Of a stretch of 64,000 bases of DNA, positions 37,866 through 47,231 are shown piece by piece. The notes below the pieces were generated by a model. The model had not been told where the DNA came from, did not search any database, and saw nothing but the letters and a program-made list of their open reading frames with translations. The position numbers and the translations under genes were made by a program. Origin of the DNA: Snodgrassella sp. CFCC 13594 (lineage in GTDB: Bacteria; Pseudomonadota; Gammaproteobacteria; Burkholderiales; Neisseriaceae); the NCBI RefSeq assembly GCF_001590725.1, contig NZ_LQXR01000001.1, positions 1-64,000 on the forward strand, read 5' to 3'. Each line of letters starts with the position of its first letter. Positions within the stretch are counted from its first letter, which is position 1.

Positions 37866-38519
37866 TCAGATACGGAATTGCTGCCGCATGATCAGCGTCA
37901 TGCCACCTGGTTGTTTGATGGCAGTGGCAGCGGCACAAATTTGTGTTTGTTTTTGCGTGGCACAGGCCAGATCAAAATAACGTTGTACAGGGATTGCATT
38001 GTCGTTACTGGGGTCTTGCTGGTAGCGTTTGCTGTGGTATTTCACCAGATTCATACAGGCGGTTTGATCGCCCATCTGACAGGCGCTGTCGTATAGCGGC
38101 AAAGCGGCGGCACTGTTGTTGTCTTGTTCATATAAATAACCCGCATCGTTGCAAGCGATGGCGCTGGCTTGATTTTGTTTCAGCAAACAGGCTTTGCGTA
38201 TCCACTGTAATGCCAATTTGGGATCGGTAGGTGCGCCAATGCCATGACGATATTGTTCGCCCATTTGGTAGCAGCCCCATGCATCATTTAAATGGCATGC
38301 ATGTTGCCAATAGCCGAAGGCGCGTTTGGGCTGATTGGGAAAATAATGCAGACCCAGTTGGGTACAGGCTGTTGGTTCGTTGTTGGCGCAGGCTTGTTGC
38401 CACTGTATCACGGTGTCTGAGTTGGGATTGGTCTGTTTGGGTGTTGGTTGCGCGTATGCGGGGCAAGATATCGTCCAGAGTAAACTCAGTGTGGCGGCAC
38501 AAAAATAGAATAATTTCAT
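37866..38519 (-). CDS. Secreted cysteine-rich Sel1-repeat protein (Hcp-like)
   Basis: About 217 residues. The ATG at 38519 (MKLFYFCAATLSLLW) gives a signal peptide cleaved near PAYAQ. The mature protein is a run of Sel1-like helical repeats, several with two cysteines 8-12 residues apart (CANNEPTAC, CHLNDAWGC, CQMGDQTAC). This matches the disulfide-clamped Sel1 repeats of Helicobacter Hcp proteins. It lies just upstream of miaA on the same strand. Function is unknown; a periplasmic or secreted binding role is likely from the fold. Confidence 0.82.
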   Translation of the reverse strand: MKLFYFCAATLSLLWTISCPAYAQPTPKQTNPNSDTVIQWQQACANNEPTACTQLGLHYFPNQPKRAFGYWQHACHLNDAWGCYQMGEQYRHGIGAPTDPKLALQWIRKACLLKQNQASAIACNDAGYLYEQDNNSAAALPLYDSACQMGDQTACMNLVKYHSKRYQQDPSNDNAIPVQRYFDLACATQKQTQICAAATAIKQPGGMTLIMRQQFRI

Positions 38520-38756
38520 CGACAAGATTGGTTTAAAAATAATACGCAAGGCCGTATTGTATCAGTTTGAGTATGATCAACGGATGCTTAGTGGATAAAA
38601 GCACATCAGTCTCAAGTGCAGTGGGCCAAACGGTGCGAATGGTTTTATAATGTCCGCTCATTTGCCCACAGAATCGACTGGCGGTGACGATGCATTGAAT
38701 GTGCACACCGACTGATGGTTCAAACCATGACTATGGGGTCGGAAAATTTTATTGCC

Positions 38757-39646
38757 ATGAACAGTCAATTCAATCATATCGGCGTGGTCACTCGCCCGCA
38801 AACCGCGCATATTCGCGAAACCTTGGATACCTTGATTGATTTTCTGCATGAAGAAGGTTTGCAGATCTATGTTGATGCGGATGCAGCAGCGGAAGAATTG
38901 GTGGGCGATGCGCATTTGGATTGGTGTGAAATCATCAATAAAGATGAGATGGGGCGGCGCTGTGACTTGGTGATTGTGCTGGGTGGAGATGGTACTTTGT
39001 TGTCCGTAGCACGTAAACTGGCACCCTATCGCGTCCCTTTGATCGGCATACATCAAGGTCATCTGGCTTTCTGACGCAAGTGCCACGCGAAAACATGGTC
39101 AAGGATTTGGCGGGTATGCTCACGGGCCGCTACTTGCCTGAAGAACGGATTTTGCTGGAATGCAGCATTGGCCGTGAAGGGCAGGAAGTGAAGCGTTCGC
39201 TGGCCCTCAATGATGTGGTGCTGAGCCGTGGTGGCATGGGGCAGATGATTGAATTTGAAGTATTCATTAATCAAGAATTCGTGTATACCCAGCGATCTGA
39301 TGGCTTAATTGTATCTACCCCCACAGGTTCCACTGCTTATGCTTTAGCCGCAGGCGGGCCGATTTTGCAATCGACTTTGCGGGCCTTGAGCTTGGTACCG
39401 ATTTGCCCGCAATCAATGACCAATCGTCCGATTGCTGTGAGTGACACGAGCGAAATTGAAGTGCTCATCACCAAATGTGGTGATGCGCGGGTGCATTTTG
39501 ATGGCCAGTCTTTTTTTGATATTCAAAACCTTGATCGCATTCAAATTCACCGATACCGCAACACTTTGCGGGTGCTGCACCCGATTGAATACCAATACTA
39601 CAAAACATTGCGTCAAAAATTGCATTGGGGCGAGCAGTTGGTGTAG
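38757..39646 (+). pseudogene. nadK: NAD kinase (one frameshift)
   Basis: Phosphorylates NAD to NADP. From the ATG at 38757 (MNSQFNHIGVVTRPQT) the frame has LVIVLGGDGTLLSVARKLA with the GGDG motif, then stops after HQGHLAF at 39074. The next frame continues directly as LTQVPRENMVKD, with ALNDVVLSRGG, SDGLIVSTPTGSTAYALAAGGP and the C-terminus LRQKLHWGEQLV. One missing G (CTGGGC read as CTGGC) near 39067 explains it; repaired length is 296 residues. Since NadK is usually essential and no second copy is seen here, an assembly error is the best explanation. Confidence 0.92.
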
Positions 39647-39765
39647 CTGATTTGAATATCAAGATGGGCATGCCCATGTCGCTTTGTTGTTGCTTTAATG
39701 ATGAATATGTTGAGCGTTTTATGGCGCGATTACTGCCGTGGCTGTTTTTCAGGGAGCCTTAAACC

Positions 39766-41430
39766 ATGCTGTTGGCCTTGTCCTTGCGTGATTTTGTGAT
39801 TGTGGATGAACTCAATCTGAGTTTTCAAAGTGGTTTCACTGTGCTCACGGGTGAAACGGGTGCGGGTAAATCCATTACTTTGGATGCGTTGGGCTTATTA
39901 CTGGGCGACAAAGCCGATTATGGACAAATTCGTCAAGGCGCCAAAGACGCGCAATTGTCGGCGCTGTTTGATTTGAATGATGCACCAGCGGCGCTGACTC
40001 TGTTGCGCGAGCAAAGCTTGTTGCATGAAGATGAAACTGAGTTGAGCATTCGTCGCGTCATCGATGCCAAGGGGCGCAGCCGCAGCTTCATTAACCATCA
40101 AGTGGCTACGCTGGCGCAGTTGAAGCAAGTGGGTGAGTTGCTGATTGATATCCACGGCCAAAACGCCCATCACGCCCTCAATAGTGAATCGGCCCAGCGC
40201 GATTTGTTGGATGCATTCGCACAAGAACAAGATACCGTGAATCGAGTGCGTGAGGCATATCATGCTTGGCAGCAGGCCCTGCGCGATTGGAATCAAGCGC
40301 AAACCCAGTCAGAAACGTTAGCCATTGAGCGAGAGCGGTTGCAGTGGCAATTCGATGAACTCAGTGGGTTGGCTCTACTGCCCAATGAATGGGCAACCTT
40401 GAGCCAAAGCCATGACACTTTGGCACACGCTGCCGATTTGCTTCAGGCAGCCGAAACCGTAGGGGAAAGCTTGGATGGCGAATCGGGGGTTCAAAGCCGT
40501 GTGTACCATTGTCGCCAAATTCTCCAGCAGTTGATCGGCGTGGCTCCACAATTTCATGAAAGCATTGGGTTGTTGGATGCGGTGGAAGCTGAATTGGCAG
40601 AAGTAAGCGCCAATATGCGCGACACTGCCGCGCGTGTGGAAATGGATGAAACCTTGCTGGCACAACAAGCCGCGCGTTTACAGGAAATCATGAATATGGC
40701 GCGCAAATACCGGGTAGAACCTGCGGATTTGCCCGCCAAGTTAACGGAAATTGAAACAGGCTTGAATGAACTGGCGGCTGCGGCTGATTTGGCGGCGTTA
40801 TGCGAACGGGTAGCCGCGCGTGAAAACCAATATATGACTGTGGCACAACAATTATCAGCCAAGCGTCATCAAGCGGCGCAGCGGCTGGCGGCCGAAACCA
40901 CGGAGCACATGCAGCATTTGGCTATGGCCGGTGCTCGATTCCACATTGCTTTATTAAGTGCCTCGCCATCCGTACATGGTTTGGAGCAAGTGCAATACCA
41001 AGTGGCGGCCAATAAAGGTTCGGTGCTGCGACCTTTGAGTAAAGTAGCTTCAGGTGGTGAATTGGCGCGCATCAGCTTGGCTTTACAAATGGTGACCAGC
41101 CAATACAATGCTGTGCCCACGCTGATTTTTGATGAGGTTGATAGTGGTATTGGTGGCGCTATTGCCGATGTGGTGGGGCATGCGCTGCGTTCATTGGGCC
41201 GCAATCGGCAGGTGTTGGCGGTGACGCATTTGCCGCAAGTAGCGGTCTGTGGTGAACAGCATTGGCAAGTGCGTAAAGGCGATGAACAAGGGCGTACAGT
41301 GAGTCACATTCAAGTATTGCAAGGTGCGGATCGGGTAGCAGAGATTGCGCGTATGCTTGGCGGTGAAACCATTACCGAAACCACACGAGAGCATGCGGCT
41401 GAATTGCTGGCCTTAGCGCAGCAAGCCTAA
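39766..41430 (+). CDS. recN: DNA repair protein RecN
   Basis: SMC-like ATPase acting in double-strand break repair. 554 residues: Walker A GETGAGKSITLDALGLLLG near residue 30, the RSFINHQ region, a central coiled coil, the ABC signature KVASGGELARISLALQ, and Walker B PTLIFDEVDSGIGG. The ATG at 39766 gives MLLALSLRDFVIVDELNL, the family standard. An uptake-like sequence inside is translated as LLQAAET. Confidence 0.97.
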   Translation: MLLALSLRDFVIVDELNLSFQSGFTVLTGETGAGKSITLDALGLLLGDKADYGQIRQGAKDAQLSALFDLNDAPAALTLLREQSLLHEDETELSIRRVIDAKGRSRSFINHQVATLAQLKQVGELLIDIHGQNAHHALNSESAQRDLLDAFAQEQDTVNRVREAYHAWQQALRDWNQAQTQSETLAIERERLQWQFDELSGLALLPNEWATLSQSHDTLAHAADLLQAAETVGESLDGESGVQSRVYHCRQILQQLIGVAPQFHESIGLLDAVEAELAEVSANMRDTAARVEMDETLLAQQAARLQEIMNMARKYRVEPADLPAKLTEIETGLNELAAAADLAALCERVAARENQYMTVAQQLSAKRHQAAQRLAAETTEHMQHLAMAGARFHIALLSASPSVHGLEQVQYQVAANKGSVLRPLSKVASGGELARISLALQMVTSQYNAVPTLIFDEVDSGIGGAIADVVGHALRSLGRNRQVLAVTHLPQVAVCGEQHWQVRKGDEQGRTVSHIQVLQGADRVAEIARMLGGETITETTREHAAELLALAQQA

Positions 41431-41474
41431 TCGACTTCTGGTTTTCATTTTTGATGGCGGGGACATGGTTGATT

Positions 41475-41507
41475 GCAGGCTGCCTGAAGCCATTTCAGGC
41501 AGCCTGC
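41475..41507. repeat. Inverted uptake-sequence pair downstream of recN
   Basis: GCAGGCTGCCTGAA and TTCAGGCAGCCTGC form a perfect 14-base stem with a five-base loop, without a T run; it may still act as a terminator between recN and the EamA gene. Confidence 0.8.
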
Positions 41508-41538
41508 ACAGGTTTTCGAGGTTGACCAAAGGAGCATC

Positions 41539-42410
41539 ATGAGCATCAAAGACAGCTTGATTGCCTTGGCAGTGGTATTGCTGTGGGGCGTGAATTTTTT
41601 CTTTATTCGCCTAGGTCTTACTGAGATGACGCCGATGGTGTTAGGGATGTTGCGATTCATGTTGGTGGTGTTTCCGGCGATCTTGTTGATTCGAAAACCA
41701 GATGTGCCATGGCGCTGGTTGATGTTGTATGGGCTGGTCATCAGTTTTGGGCAATTTAGCCTGATGTTTACCGCCATTGCAGTGGGCATGCCCACGGGTT
41801 TGACGGCACTGGTGTTGCAGGCACAGGCTTTTTTTACGGTATTGATGGCAGCATTGATTTGGCGAGAGCCGGTTAAGCCCAATCATTGGTTGGCGCTGGT
41901 GGTGGCCGCAGTAGGGTTAGCGATGATTGGTATTGGTCAACACAGCGGCAATGTGCCGTTATTCGGTTTGGTGTTGGTGTTGGCAGCGGCTTTGTCTTGG
42001 GCTTGTGGCAATTTGGTGGTGAAGCGCATTGGCCGTGTGAACCCTTTGGCGCTGGTGGTGTGGGGCAATGCCGTTGCATCGTGCCTTTTGCTGTGTGTGC
42101 GCTTTTGCAAAGTGGTGTGCACAATGTGGCGAGCCAACTGACGCACATTGATGTGGCCGGGTGGGTGGCGCTAGTGTATTTGGCTTATATGGCGACTTTG
42201 GGTGGTTATGGCGCGTGGGGAAGCTTGTTGTCGCGATACCCAGCCGGGAAAATTGCCCCGCTCTCGCTGTTGGTACCCGTGGTGGCGTTGTTGGTGGCGC
42301 AGGTATTTTTGCGAGAGTCGCTTAATGCCTGGCAATGGTTGGGTGTGACGGTGGTGATGGCCGCTTTGGTGGTGCAGGTATTTGGCGCTCGATGGTTTAA
42401 GGCTACTTGA
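41539..42410 (+). pseudogene. EamA family permease (one frameshift)
   Basis: Drug/metabolite transporter with two five-helix EamA repeats. The first frame from MSIKDSLIALAVVLLWGVNFFFIRLG runs to 42141, ending in unrelated residues after GNAVASC. The next frame carries PFAVCALLQSGVHNV, YLAYMATLGGYGAWGSLLSRYPAGKIAPLSLLVPVVALL to 42410. A single missing G (TCGGTGCC read as TCGTGCC) near 42089 explains the break. The repaired length is 290 residues, normal for the family. Substrate unknown. Confidence 0.87.
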
Positions 42411-42480
42411 AGCGTGGTTTGGCGTGCGCTTGGTGGGCGTCGTATAATATAAACCGTTTTGACTGTGGTTGGATGATGCC

Positions 42481-42714
42481 ATGACTGCTGTACAACACAC
42501 ACTTGATGTGGTGGGGTTGAAATGCCCGATGCCAATTTTGAAAGCCAAAAAAGCCTTGGCGCAATTGCAAACGGGTGATGTACTCACTGTATTGGCCACT
42601 GATGGTGGCGCGCCCGATGATTTTGCCGCGTTTTGTCGCCAAACTGGTCATGAGCTGCTGTCTTCAACAATCAGTGATGATGCCGTATTTGAGATTGTGG
42701 TCAAACATAAATAG
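42481..42714 (+). CDS. TusA-like sulfurtransferase family protein
   Basis: A 77-residue protein with the SirA/TusA signature LKCPMPILKAKKAL, the active cysteine being Cys15, followed by LQTGDVLTVLATDGGAPDDFAAFCRQTGHELL. Members relay persulfide sulfur, for example to tRNA thiolation. The second cysteine in the FC-R-QTGH segment resembles other family members. It lies 57 bases before pyrC, in the same direction. Confidence 0.9.
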   Translation: MTAVQHTLDVVGLKCPMPILKAKKALAQLQTGDVLTVLATDGGAPDDFAAFCRQTGHELLSSTISDDAVFEIVVKHK

Positions 42715-42771
42715 TTCAGGCAGCCATTTCCCTCAATTGGGCCTTGATCTTCATTCATCAACAGGATTGCC

Positions 42772-43809
42772 ATGCAAACACTCACTCTTATTCGCCCCGA
42801 TGATTTCCATCTGCATGTTCGCGATGGTGCTGCCTTGCGCGCGGTGATACCGATGGCAGCCAAACAAATGGGGCGTGCGCTTATTATGCCCAACCTGAAA
42901 CCACCTGTGGTGAGTGTGGCGGATGCTTTGGCCTATCGAGAGCGTATTATGGCGGCTTTGCCGGCTGACACTCATTTCCAGCCTTTGATGACTTTGTATT
43001 TAACTGACCGCACCACGCCCGCTTTGGTGCGCGAAGCCAAAGCAGCAGGAATAGTGGCATTTAAACTTTATCCGGCAGGCGCCACCACCAATTCAGATTC
43101 GGGAGTCACGGATTTATTTCAGTTGTTGCCGGTGCTTGCATGCATGGCTGAAGAAAATATGCTGCTGTTGGTGCATGGTGAAGTCACCGATCCCGATGTG
43201 GACATTTTCGACCGCGAAGCGGTATTTATTGAACGTGTGTTGCAGCCAGTGTTGGTTCAGGTGCCCAATTTACGGGTGGTGTTTGAACACATCACCACGG
43301 CTGATGCCGCACAATTGGTAATGACAGCCGGGGATAATGTGGCAGCCACCGTGACGCCGCAGCATTTGCTGTTTAATCGCAATGATTTATTGGTAGGTGG
43401 GATCCGACCACACTATTATTGTTTGCCGGTATTGAAGCGCGAACGCCATCGACAAGCTCTGGTAGCAGCAGTCACGGGGGCTCAATCGCATAAATTCTTT
43501 TTGGGTACTGACAGCGCCCCCCATACGCAAGGCGCAAAAGAATGTGCCTGCGGTTGCGCAGGGGTATTCAGTGCCCATGCTGCGATTGAATTGTATGCTG
43601 AAGTATTTGAACGTGCTGGCGCATTGGATAAATTAGAAGCATTTGCTTCGCAAAATGGCGCGCGTTTTTATGGGTTGCCGCAAAACAGCGATACCCTAAC
43701 ATTGGTTAAAAAGCCACAAACCATTCCAGCTTATTTTGATTATGGTGAGGAGCGGTTAATCCCCTTGCGCGCGGGGGAAACGGTGGCGTGGTCAGTAGCA
43801 TATGCATGA
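42772..43809 (+). CDS. pyrC: Dihydroorotase (class II)
   Basis: Zinc amidohydrolase of pyrimidine synthesis, converting carbamoyl aspartate to dihydroorotate. 345 residues. Metal ligands DFHLHVRDG near residue 12, [17 protein letters not shown] with the carbamylated lysine, [16 protein letters not shown], and GTDSAPH are all present. An AGGA site lies upstream of the ATG. Confidence 0.97.
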   Translation: MQTLTLIRPDDFHLHVRDGAALRAVIPMAAKQMGRALIMPNLKPPVVSVADALAYRERIMAALPADTHFQPLMTLYLTDRTTPALVREAKAAGIVAFKLYPAGATTNSDSGVTDLFQLLPVLACMAEENMLLLVHGEVTDPDVDIFDREAVFIERVLQPVLVQVPNLRVVFEHITTADAAQLVMTAGDNVAATVTPQHLLFNRNDLLVGGIRPHYYCLPVLKRERHRQALVAAVTGAQSHKFFLGTDSAPHTQGAKECACGCAGVFSAHAAIELYAEVFERAGALDKLEAFASQNGARFYGLPQNSDTLTLVKKPQTIPAYFDYGEERLIPLRAGETVAWSVAYA

Positions 43810-43846
43810 TTGCATGCAGCAAGCAGGTTGTTCGGTTTGTGAATAA

Positions 43847-43858
43847 AGGCTGCCTGAA
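43847..43858 (+). repeat. DNA uptake sequence
   Basis: Exact 12-mer between pyrC and the lytic transglycosylase gene. Confidence 0.85.
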
Positions 43859-43900
43859 TATGGTCGCGTGCGACACAAGCAGCTTGGGACAGAGAAAATA

Positions 43901-44506
43901 ATGAAACGCAGGGTGTTTTTACAGCATATGGGTGTGGCAGCGGGTGTGGGTTTGTTATGGCCACATCAGGCAATGGCTGGTGCACAGCGAGAAGAAACGT
44001 TGTCTGACGATGTGGCATCGGTGATGCGTAATGCCGTAGGCAATGTGAATCCGCCACGGTTGGTGTTTAATTCTCAAGCGGAAGCACAGCGCTGGCTCAA
44101 TGCCATGTCGGCACGCATGACCAACTTCGTGCCCGATGGTTATGGTCGCACCCGGTTGCTCACCAATATTCAATACGAAGCGATGCGTGCTGGTTTGGAC
44201 CCACAGTTGATTTTGGGTTTGATTGAAGTGGAAAGCCGATTCCGCCAATATGCCATTTCCGGTGTAGGCGCGCGTGGCCTGATGCAAGTGATGCCATTTT
44301 GGGTACGCCAAATTGGTCGGCCCAATCACAACCTTTTCGATATCCGCACCAATTTACGCTATGGTTGCACCATTTTGCGCCATTATCGCAATATTGAACG
44401 CGGTAACATGACGCGGGCTTTGGCCCGATACAACGGCAGCTTGGGCCGTTCGGTGTATTCCGATGCGGTGATTGGGGCATGGCAACGGCGTTGGCGTTGG
44501 GCTTAA
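43901..44506 (+). CDS. Exported lytic transglycosylase (SLT domain)
   Basis: About 201 residues. The N-terminus MKRRVFLQHMGVAAGVGLLWPHQAMA resembles a Tat signal (twin Arg followed by VFLQ). The SLT core has the catalytic Glu in LILGLIEVESRFRQYAISGVGARGLMQVMPFW and the later NLRYGCTILRHYRNIERGNMTRALARYNGS. Such enzymes cleave the MurNAc-GlcNAc bond with formation of 1,6-anhydro-MurNAc. The twin-arginine signal is an inference from the sequence pattern. Confidence 0.92.
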   Translation: MKRRVFLQHMGVAAGVGLLWPHQAMAGAQREETLSDDVASVMRNAVGNVNPPRLVFNSQAEAQRWLNAMSARMTNFVPDGYGRTRLLTNIQYEAMRAGLDPQLILGLIEVESRFRQYAISGVGARGLMQVMPFWVRQIGRPNHNLFDIRTNLRYGCTILRHYRNIERGNMTRALARYNGSLGRSVYSDAVIGAWQRRWRWA

Positions 44507-44574
44507 TGGCGCTTGCGGTAAGCGGGTGAACACGTTAAAGTTGACCCATTTTAAAATTTCCTCCACAGACTGCG

Positions 44575-44586
44575 TTCAGGCAGCCT
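44575..44586 (-). repeat. DNA uptake sequence
   Basis: Exact reverse-orientation 12-mer just upstream of ssb. Confidence 0.85.
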
Positions 44587-44607
44587 GCTTCTTTTTGGAA
44601 AGCCATT

Positions 44608-45120
44608 ATGTCTGTAAATAAAGTGATATTGGTCGGCCGTTTGGGCCGGGATCCGGAAACGCGCTATTTGCCCAGCGGTGATGCCGTGTGCAATTTTTCT
44701 ATTGCCACTGATGAACAATGGAAAGACCGCAATGGTGAGCGCCAGTCACGCACCGAATGGCACAACATCACGCTGTTTGGCAAGCTCGGCGAAATAGCAG
44801 GTCAATACCTGAAAAAAGGCAGTCAAGTGTTTGTGGAAGGGCGTATTCAGAGCCGAAAATACACCGGTAAAGATGGTGTTGAACGCACGGCAGTAGACAT
44901 CATTGGCAGTGAAATGAAGATGTTAGGCAGTCGTGGCGATGGTGCGCAAAGCGGTTATGAGCAAGGTGGTGACTATGGTCAAGGCAGCCAAAACAGTGGC
45001 GGTTACCAAGCTCCTTCTGCTCCTGCTGTACAAGCCGCACCACCGGCTGCGCCGCGCCGACAAGCACCTAAGCCCAGTCCAGCACCCATTGATGATATTG
45101 ATGACGACATTCCATTTTGA
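44608..45120 (+). CDS. ssb: Single-stranded DNA-binding protein
   Basis: 170 residues with the OB fold (MSVNKVILVGRLGRDPETRYLPSGDAVCNFSIATDEQW, TEWHNITLFGKLGEIAGQYLKKGSQVFVEGRIQSRKY), a Gly/Gln/Pro-rich linker and the acidic tip DDIDDDIPF that recruits partner proteins. A strong terminator follows directly. Confidence 0.98.
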   Translation: MSVNKVILVGRLGRDPETRYLPSGDAVCNFSIATDEQWKDRNGERQSRTEWHNITLFGKLGEIAGQYLKKGSQVFVEGRIQSRKYTGKDGVERTAVDIIGSEMKMLGSRGDGAQSGYEQGGDYGQGSQNSGGYQAPSAPAVQAAPPAAPRRQAPKPSPAPIDDIDDDIPF

Positions 45121-45147
45121 TATCCAAATTCAGCTATGACATGCCAA

Positions 45148-45175
45148 AAAGAACCCGATTAGGGTTCTTTTTTTT
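45148..45175 (+). terminator. Rho-independent terminator of ssb
   Basis: Perfect nine-base arms AAAGAACCC and GGGTTCTTT around GATTA, continued by a T run. Confidence 0.93.
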
Positions 45176-45380
45176 ATGATGATTTTATGGCTTTTACAGG
45201 CCGGTCATCAATACTTATATTGCATATCGATATTGCAGACTTATCTCGCTTTATCTTCAAATTTTCCTTATCGGATCATCATGATTTCAAAATTATCAAA
45301 GTATTGGAATTGGGCTACATTGAACTCGGGTTTTGGGGGTGGTGAACCATCTATCTAGGCTAAAACAATAGGGAACAACA

Positions 45381-46256
45381 ATGAGCACATCAGGAATGGC
45401 ATTATGGAAGCAAGGCATGGGTTTTGCCTGTGTTTCTGTTTTATTGGCTGCCTGCGGGCAAAATCATTCAGCAACTTCTGCATCGACCCCGGCCAGCGAG
45501 GCCAGTAAAGCTGAAGCCGCTTCAGGCAAGGTGTTGACGGTGGGTTCTGACATGACATTTCCTCCTTATGAATACATGGAAAACAATGAACCCAAAGGCG
45601 TGGATATTGAACTCATGAATGCTATAGCCAAAAATATTGGTTACAGCGTTAAATGGGAAGACACGCGCTGGGCCAATTTGATTCCAGGGTTGGATGGTAA
45701 GAAGTTTGATGTCTTGTTTTCTTCCATGTATATCACCAAAGAGCGTTTGCAAAAAGTGGACATGATTCCCTATTACAAAACCGATGAATCTTTATTGGTT
45801 ACAGCGGATGCCACATTTGCACCCAAAGGTCCCGGTGATTTGTGTGGCCATACCGTGGGAACCATGAAAGGCACAGCCTTCGTAACCCAATTGCAAACGG
45901 TGTCTAAAGAAACATGCGTGGCTGCGGGCAAAGGGGCCATTACCATTCGCGAATATGAAACTTCGCCGCAGGTCACCCAAGCTGTTTTGGCCAAGGCTGT
46001 TGAGGTGCAATACGATGATGCAGCGGTAATGAAAGCTGCGGTTAAAAAATTAGGTGATAAAGTCAAAATCACCTCAACCGAATCATTTTTCCCAGTGGTG
46101 GGCGGCATTGCCATTCGGAAAGGTGACAGCGATATGCGGCAAAAATTGGAGGATGGTTTGAAAAAAGCAGAGGCTTCTGGCGAATACAAAGCTTTATTGG
46201 ACCAATATGGTTTGAGCATCCCCACGCAAGCTGACATTGATGCTGTGATGAAATAA
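45381..46256 (+). CDS. Amino-acid ABC transporter substrate-binding lipoprotein (family 3)
   Basis: A 291-residue lipoprotein (signal ending VLLAACGQN) followed by a Ser/Ala-rich linker and the SBP family 3 fold: LTVGSDMTFPPYEYMENNEPKGVDIELMNAIAKNIGY, then WANLIPGLDGKKFDVLFSSMYITKERLQKVDMIPYY and VGTMKGT. Residues of the DxxxxPPY region point to a basic or polar amino acid ligand; arginine/lysine/histidine binders are the closest type by eye. No permease genes are adjacent. Confidence 0.9.
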   Translation: MSTSGMALWKQGMGFACVSVLLAACGQNHSATSASTPASEASKAEAASGKVLTVGSDMTFPPYEYMENNEPKGVDIELMNAIAKNIGYSVKWEDTRWANLIPGLDGKKFDVLFSSMYITKERLQKVDMIPYYKTDESLLVTADATFAPKGPGDLCGHTVGTMKGTAFVTQLQTVSKETCVAAGKGAITIREYETSPQVTQAVLAKAVEVQYDDAAVMKAAVKKLGDKVKITSTESFFPVVGGIAIRKGDSDMRQKLEDGLKKAEASGEYKALLDQYGLSIPTQADIDAVMK

Positions 46257-46310
46257 AGCATTTCAATACACCCATTAAACATAAGTATAGGCATCATTAA
46301 GGACTCAATT

Positions 46311-47183
46311 ATGCTGTCACAACAACAGATTCAAGATTTTCATGAACAAGGTGTATTGGTGGTGCCCAATGTGGTTTCGGCACAAGAATTGGCTGGGATG
46401 ACTGAAGATTTGGCTGCTTGGGTTGAGGAAAGCCGAGGCCACGCGCAGGCTTGGGGCCAAACCCAAGATGGCCGAGCGCGGTTTGACATCGAATCCGATC
46501 ACAGTGCCACCCATCCTTCTTTGCGCCGCATCAGTTCTCCTACCGAGATTTCTGGCCATTATTTTCAGGTTGCCATGCACTCACGCATGACCGAAATGGC
46601 GGGTGAGTTGATAGGGGGGAAGGGGATGCGCTTTCACCACAGTAAGCTCAATGCCAAGTTGCCGCATACGGCCACGCAAGTGAAGTGGCATCAAGATTTT
46701 CCCTTTACGCCCCATACCAATGATGACCTAGTGACAGCATTACTGATGTTGACGGATGTTTCCACTGAGAATGGGCCGTTGATGGTGATACCCGGCAGTC
46801 ATAGAGGCACACTTTTTTCACACTGGCAGCAAGGCCGATTTACAGGCCAGGTGGAGGAAGAGGTGATTGCACAATATTGTGGTGCACCCATGTCTTGCAC
46901 GGGTCGGGCGGGATCGGTGTGCTTTATGCATACTCGGCTTTTGCATGCCTCTGGCCCCAATACCACCACCTTGCCGCGCAATATGTTCATCACCGTTTAT
47001 AAAGCTGAGGATGCTCAGGCGCTGTGTGAAAACCCGTTGCCCAGCCAGCATGAAAACCAATTGGTCTTTGGGGTGGAAAGTGGTTTGGTGCGGATGACGC
47101 CCAATCGCCTGAAATTACCGCAGAAACCAGCTGGTGCTTCTTTTTTTGTTCAGCAAGCGGGTTTGGATACAGCCATGATGTGA
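46311..47183 (+). CDS. Phytanoyl-CoA dioxygenase (PhyH) family protein
   Basis: A 290-residue Fe(II)/2-oxoglutarate oxygenase. The metal facial triad is visible as VKWHQDFPF (His and Asp) and the distal His in FMHTRLLHASGPN, with the 2-oxoglutarate-binding Arg likely in LPRNMFITVY. ENGPLMVIPGSHRG is typical of PhyH proteins. AAGGA precedes the ATG by a good distance. The substrate is unknown; bacterial PhyH enzymes hydroxylate amino acids, ectoine and other small molecules. It follows the amino-acid binding protein by 54 bases, which hints at an amino-acid-related substrate (inference). Confidence 0.88.
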   Translation: MLSQQQIQDFHEQGVLVVPNVVSAQELAGMTEDLAAWVEESRGHAQAWGQTQDGRARFDIESDHSATHPSLRRISSPTEISGHYFQVAMHSRMTEMAGELIGGKGMRFHHSKLNAKLPHTATQVKWHQDFPFTPHTNDDLVTALLMLTDVSTENGPLMVIPGSHRGTLFSHWQQGRFTGQVEEEVIAQYCGAPMSCTGRAGSVCFMHTRLLHASGPNTTTLPRNMFITVYKAEDAQALCENPLPSQHENQLVFGVESGLVRMTPNRLKLPQKPAGASFFVQQAGLDTAMM

Positions 47184-47199
47184 TGTTGTGGGTGTCGCC

Positions 47200-47231
47200 G
47201 CAGGCTGCCTGAATGTATTCAGGTGGCCTGC
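47200..47231. repeat. Imperfect inverted uptake-sequence pair between convergent genes
   Basis: AGGCTGCCTGAA is followed by TTCAGGTGGCCT with two mismatches; it covers the stop of the TraB/GumN gene and can serve as a terminator for both neighbours. Confidence 0.65.
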
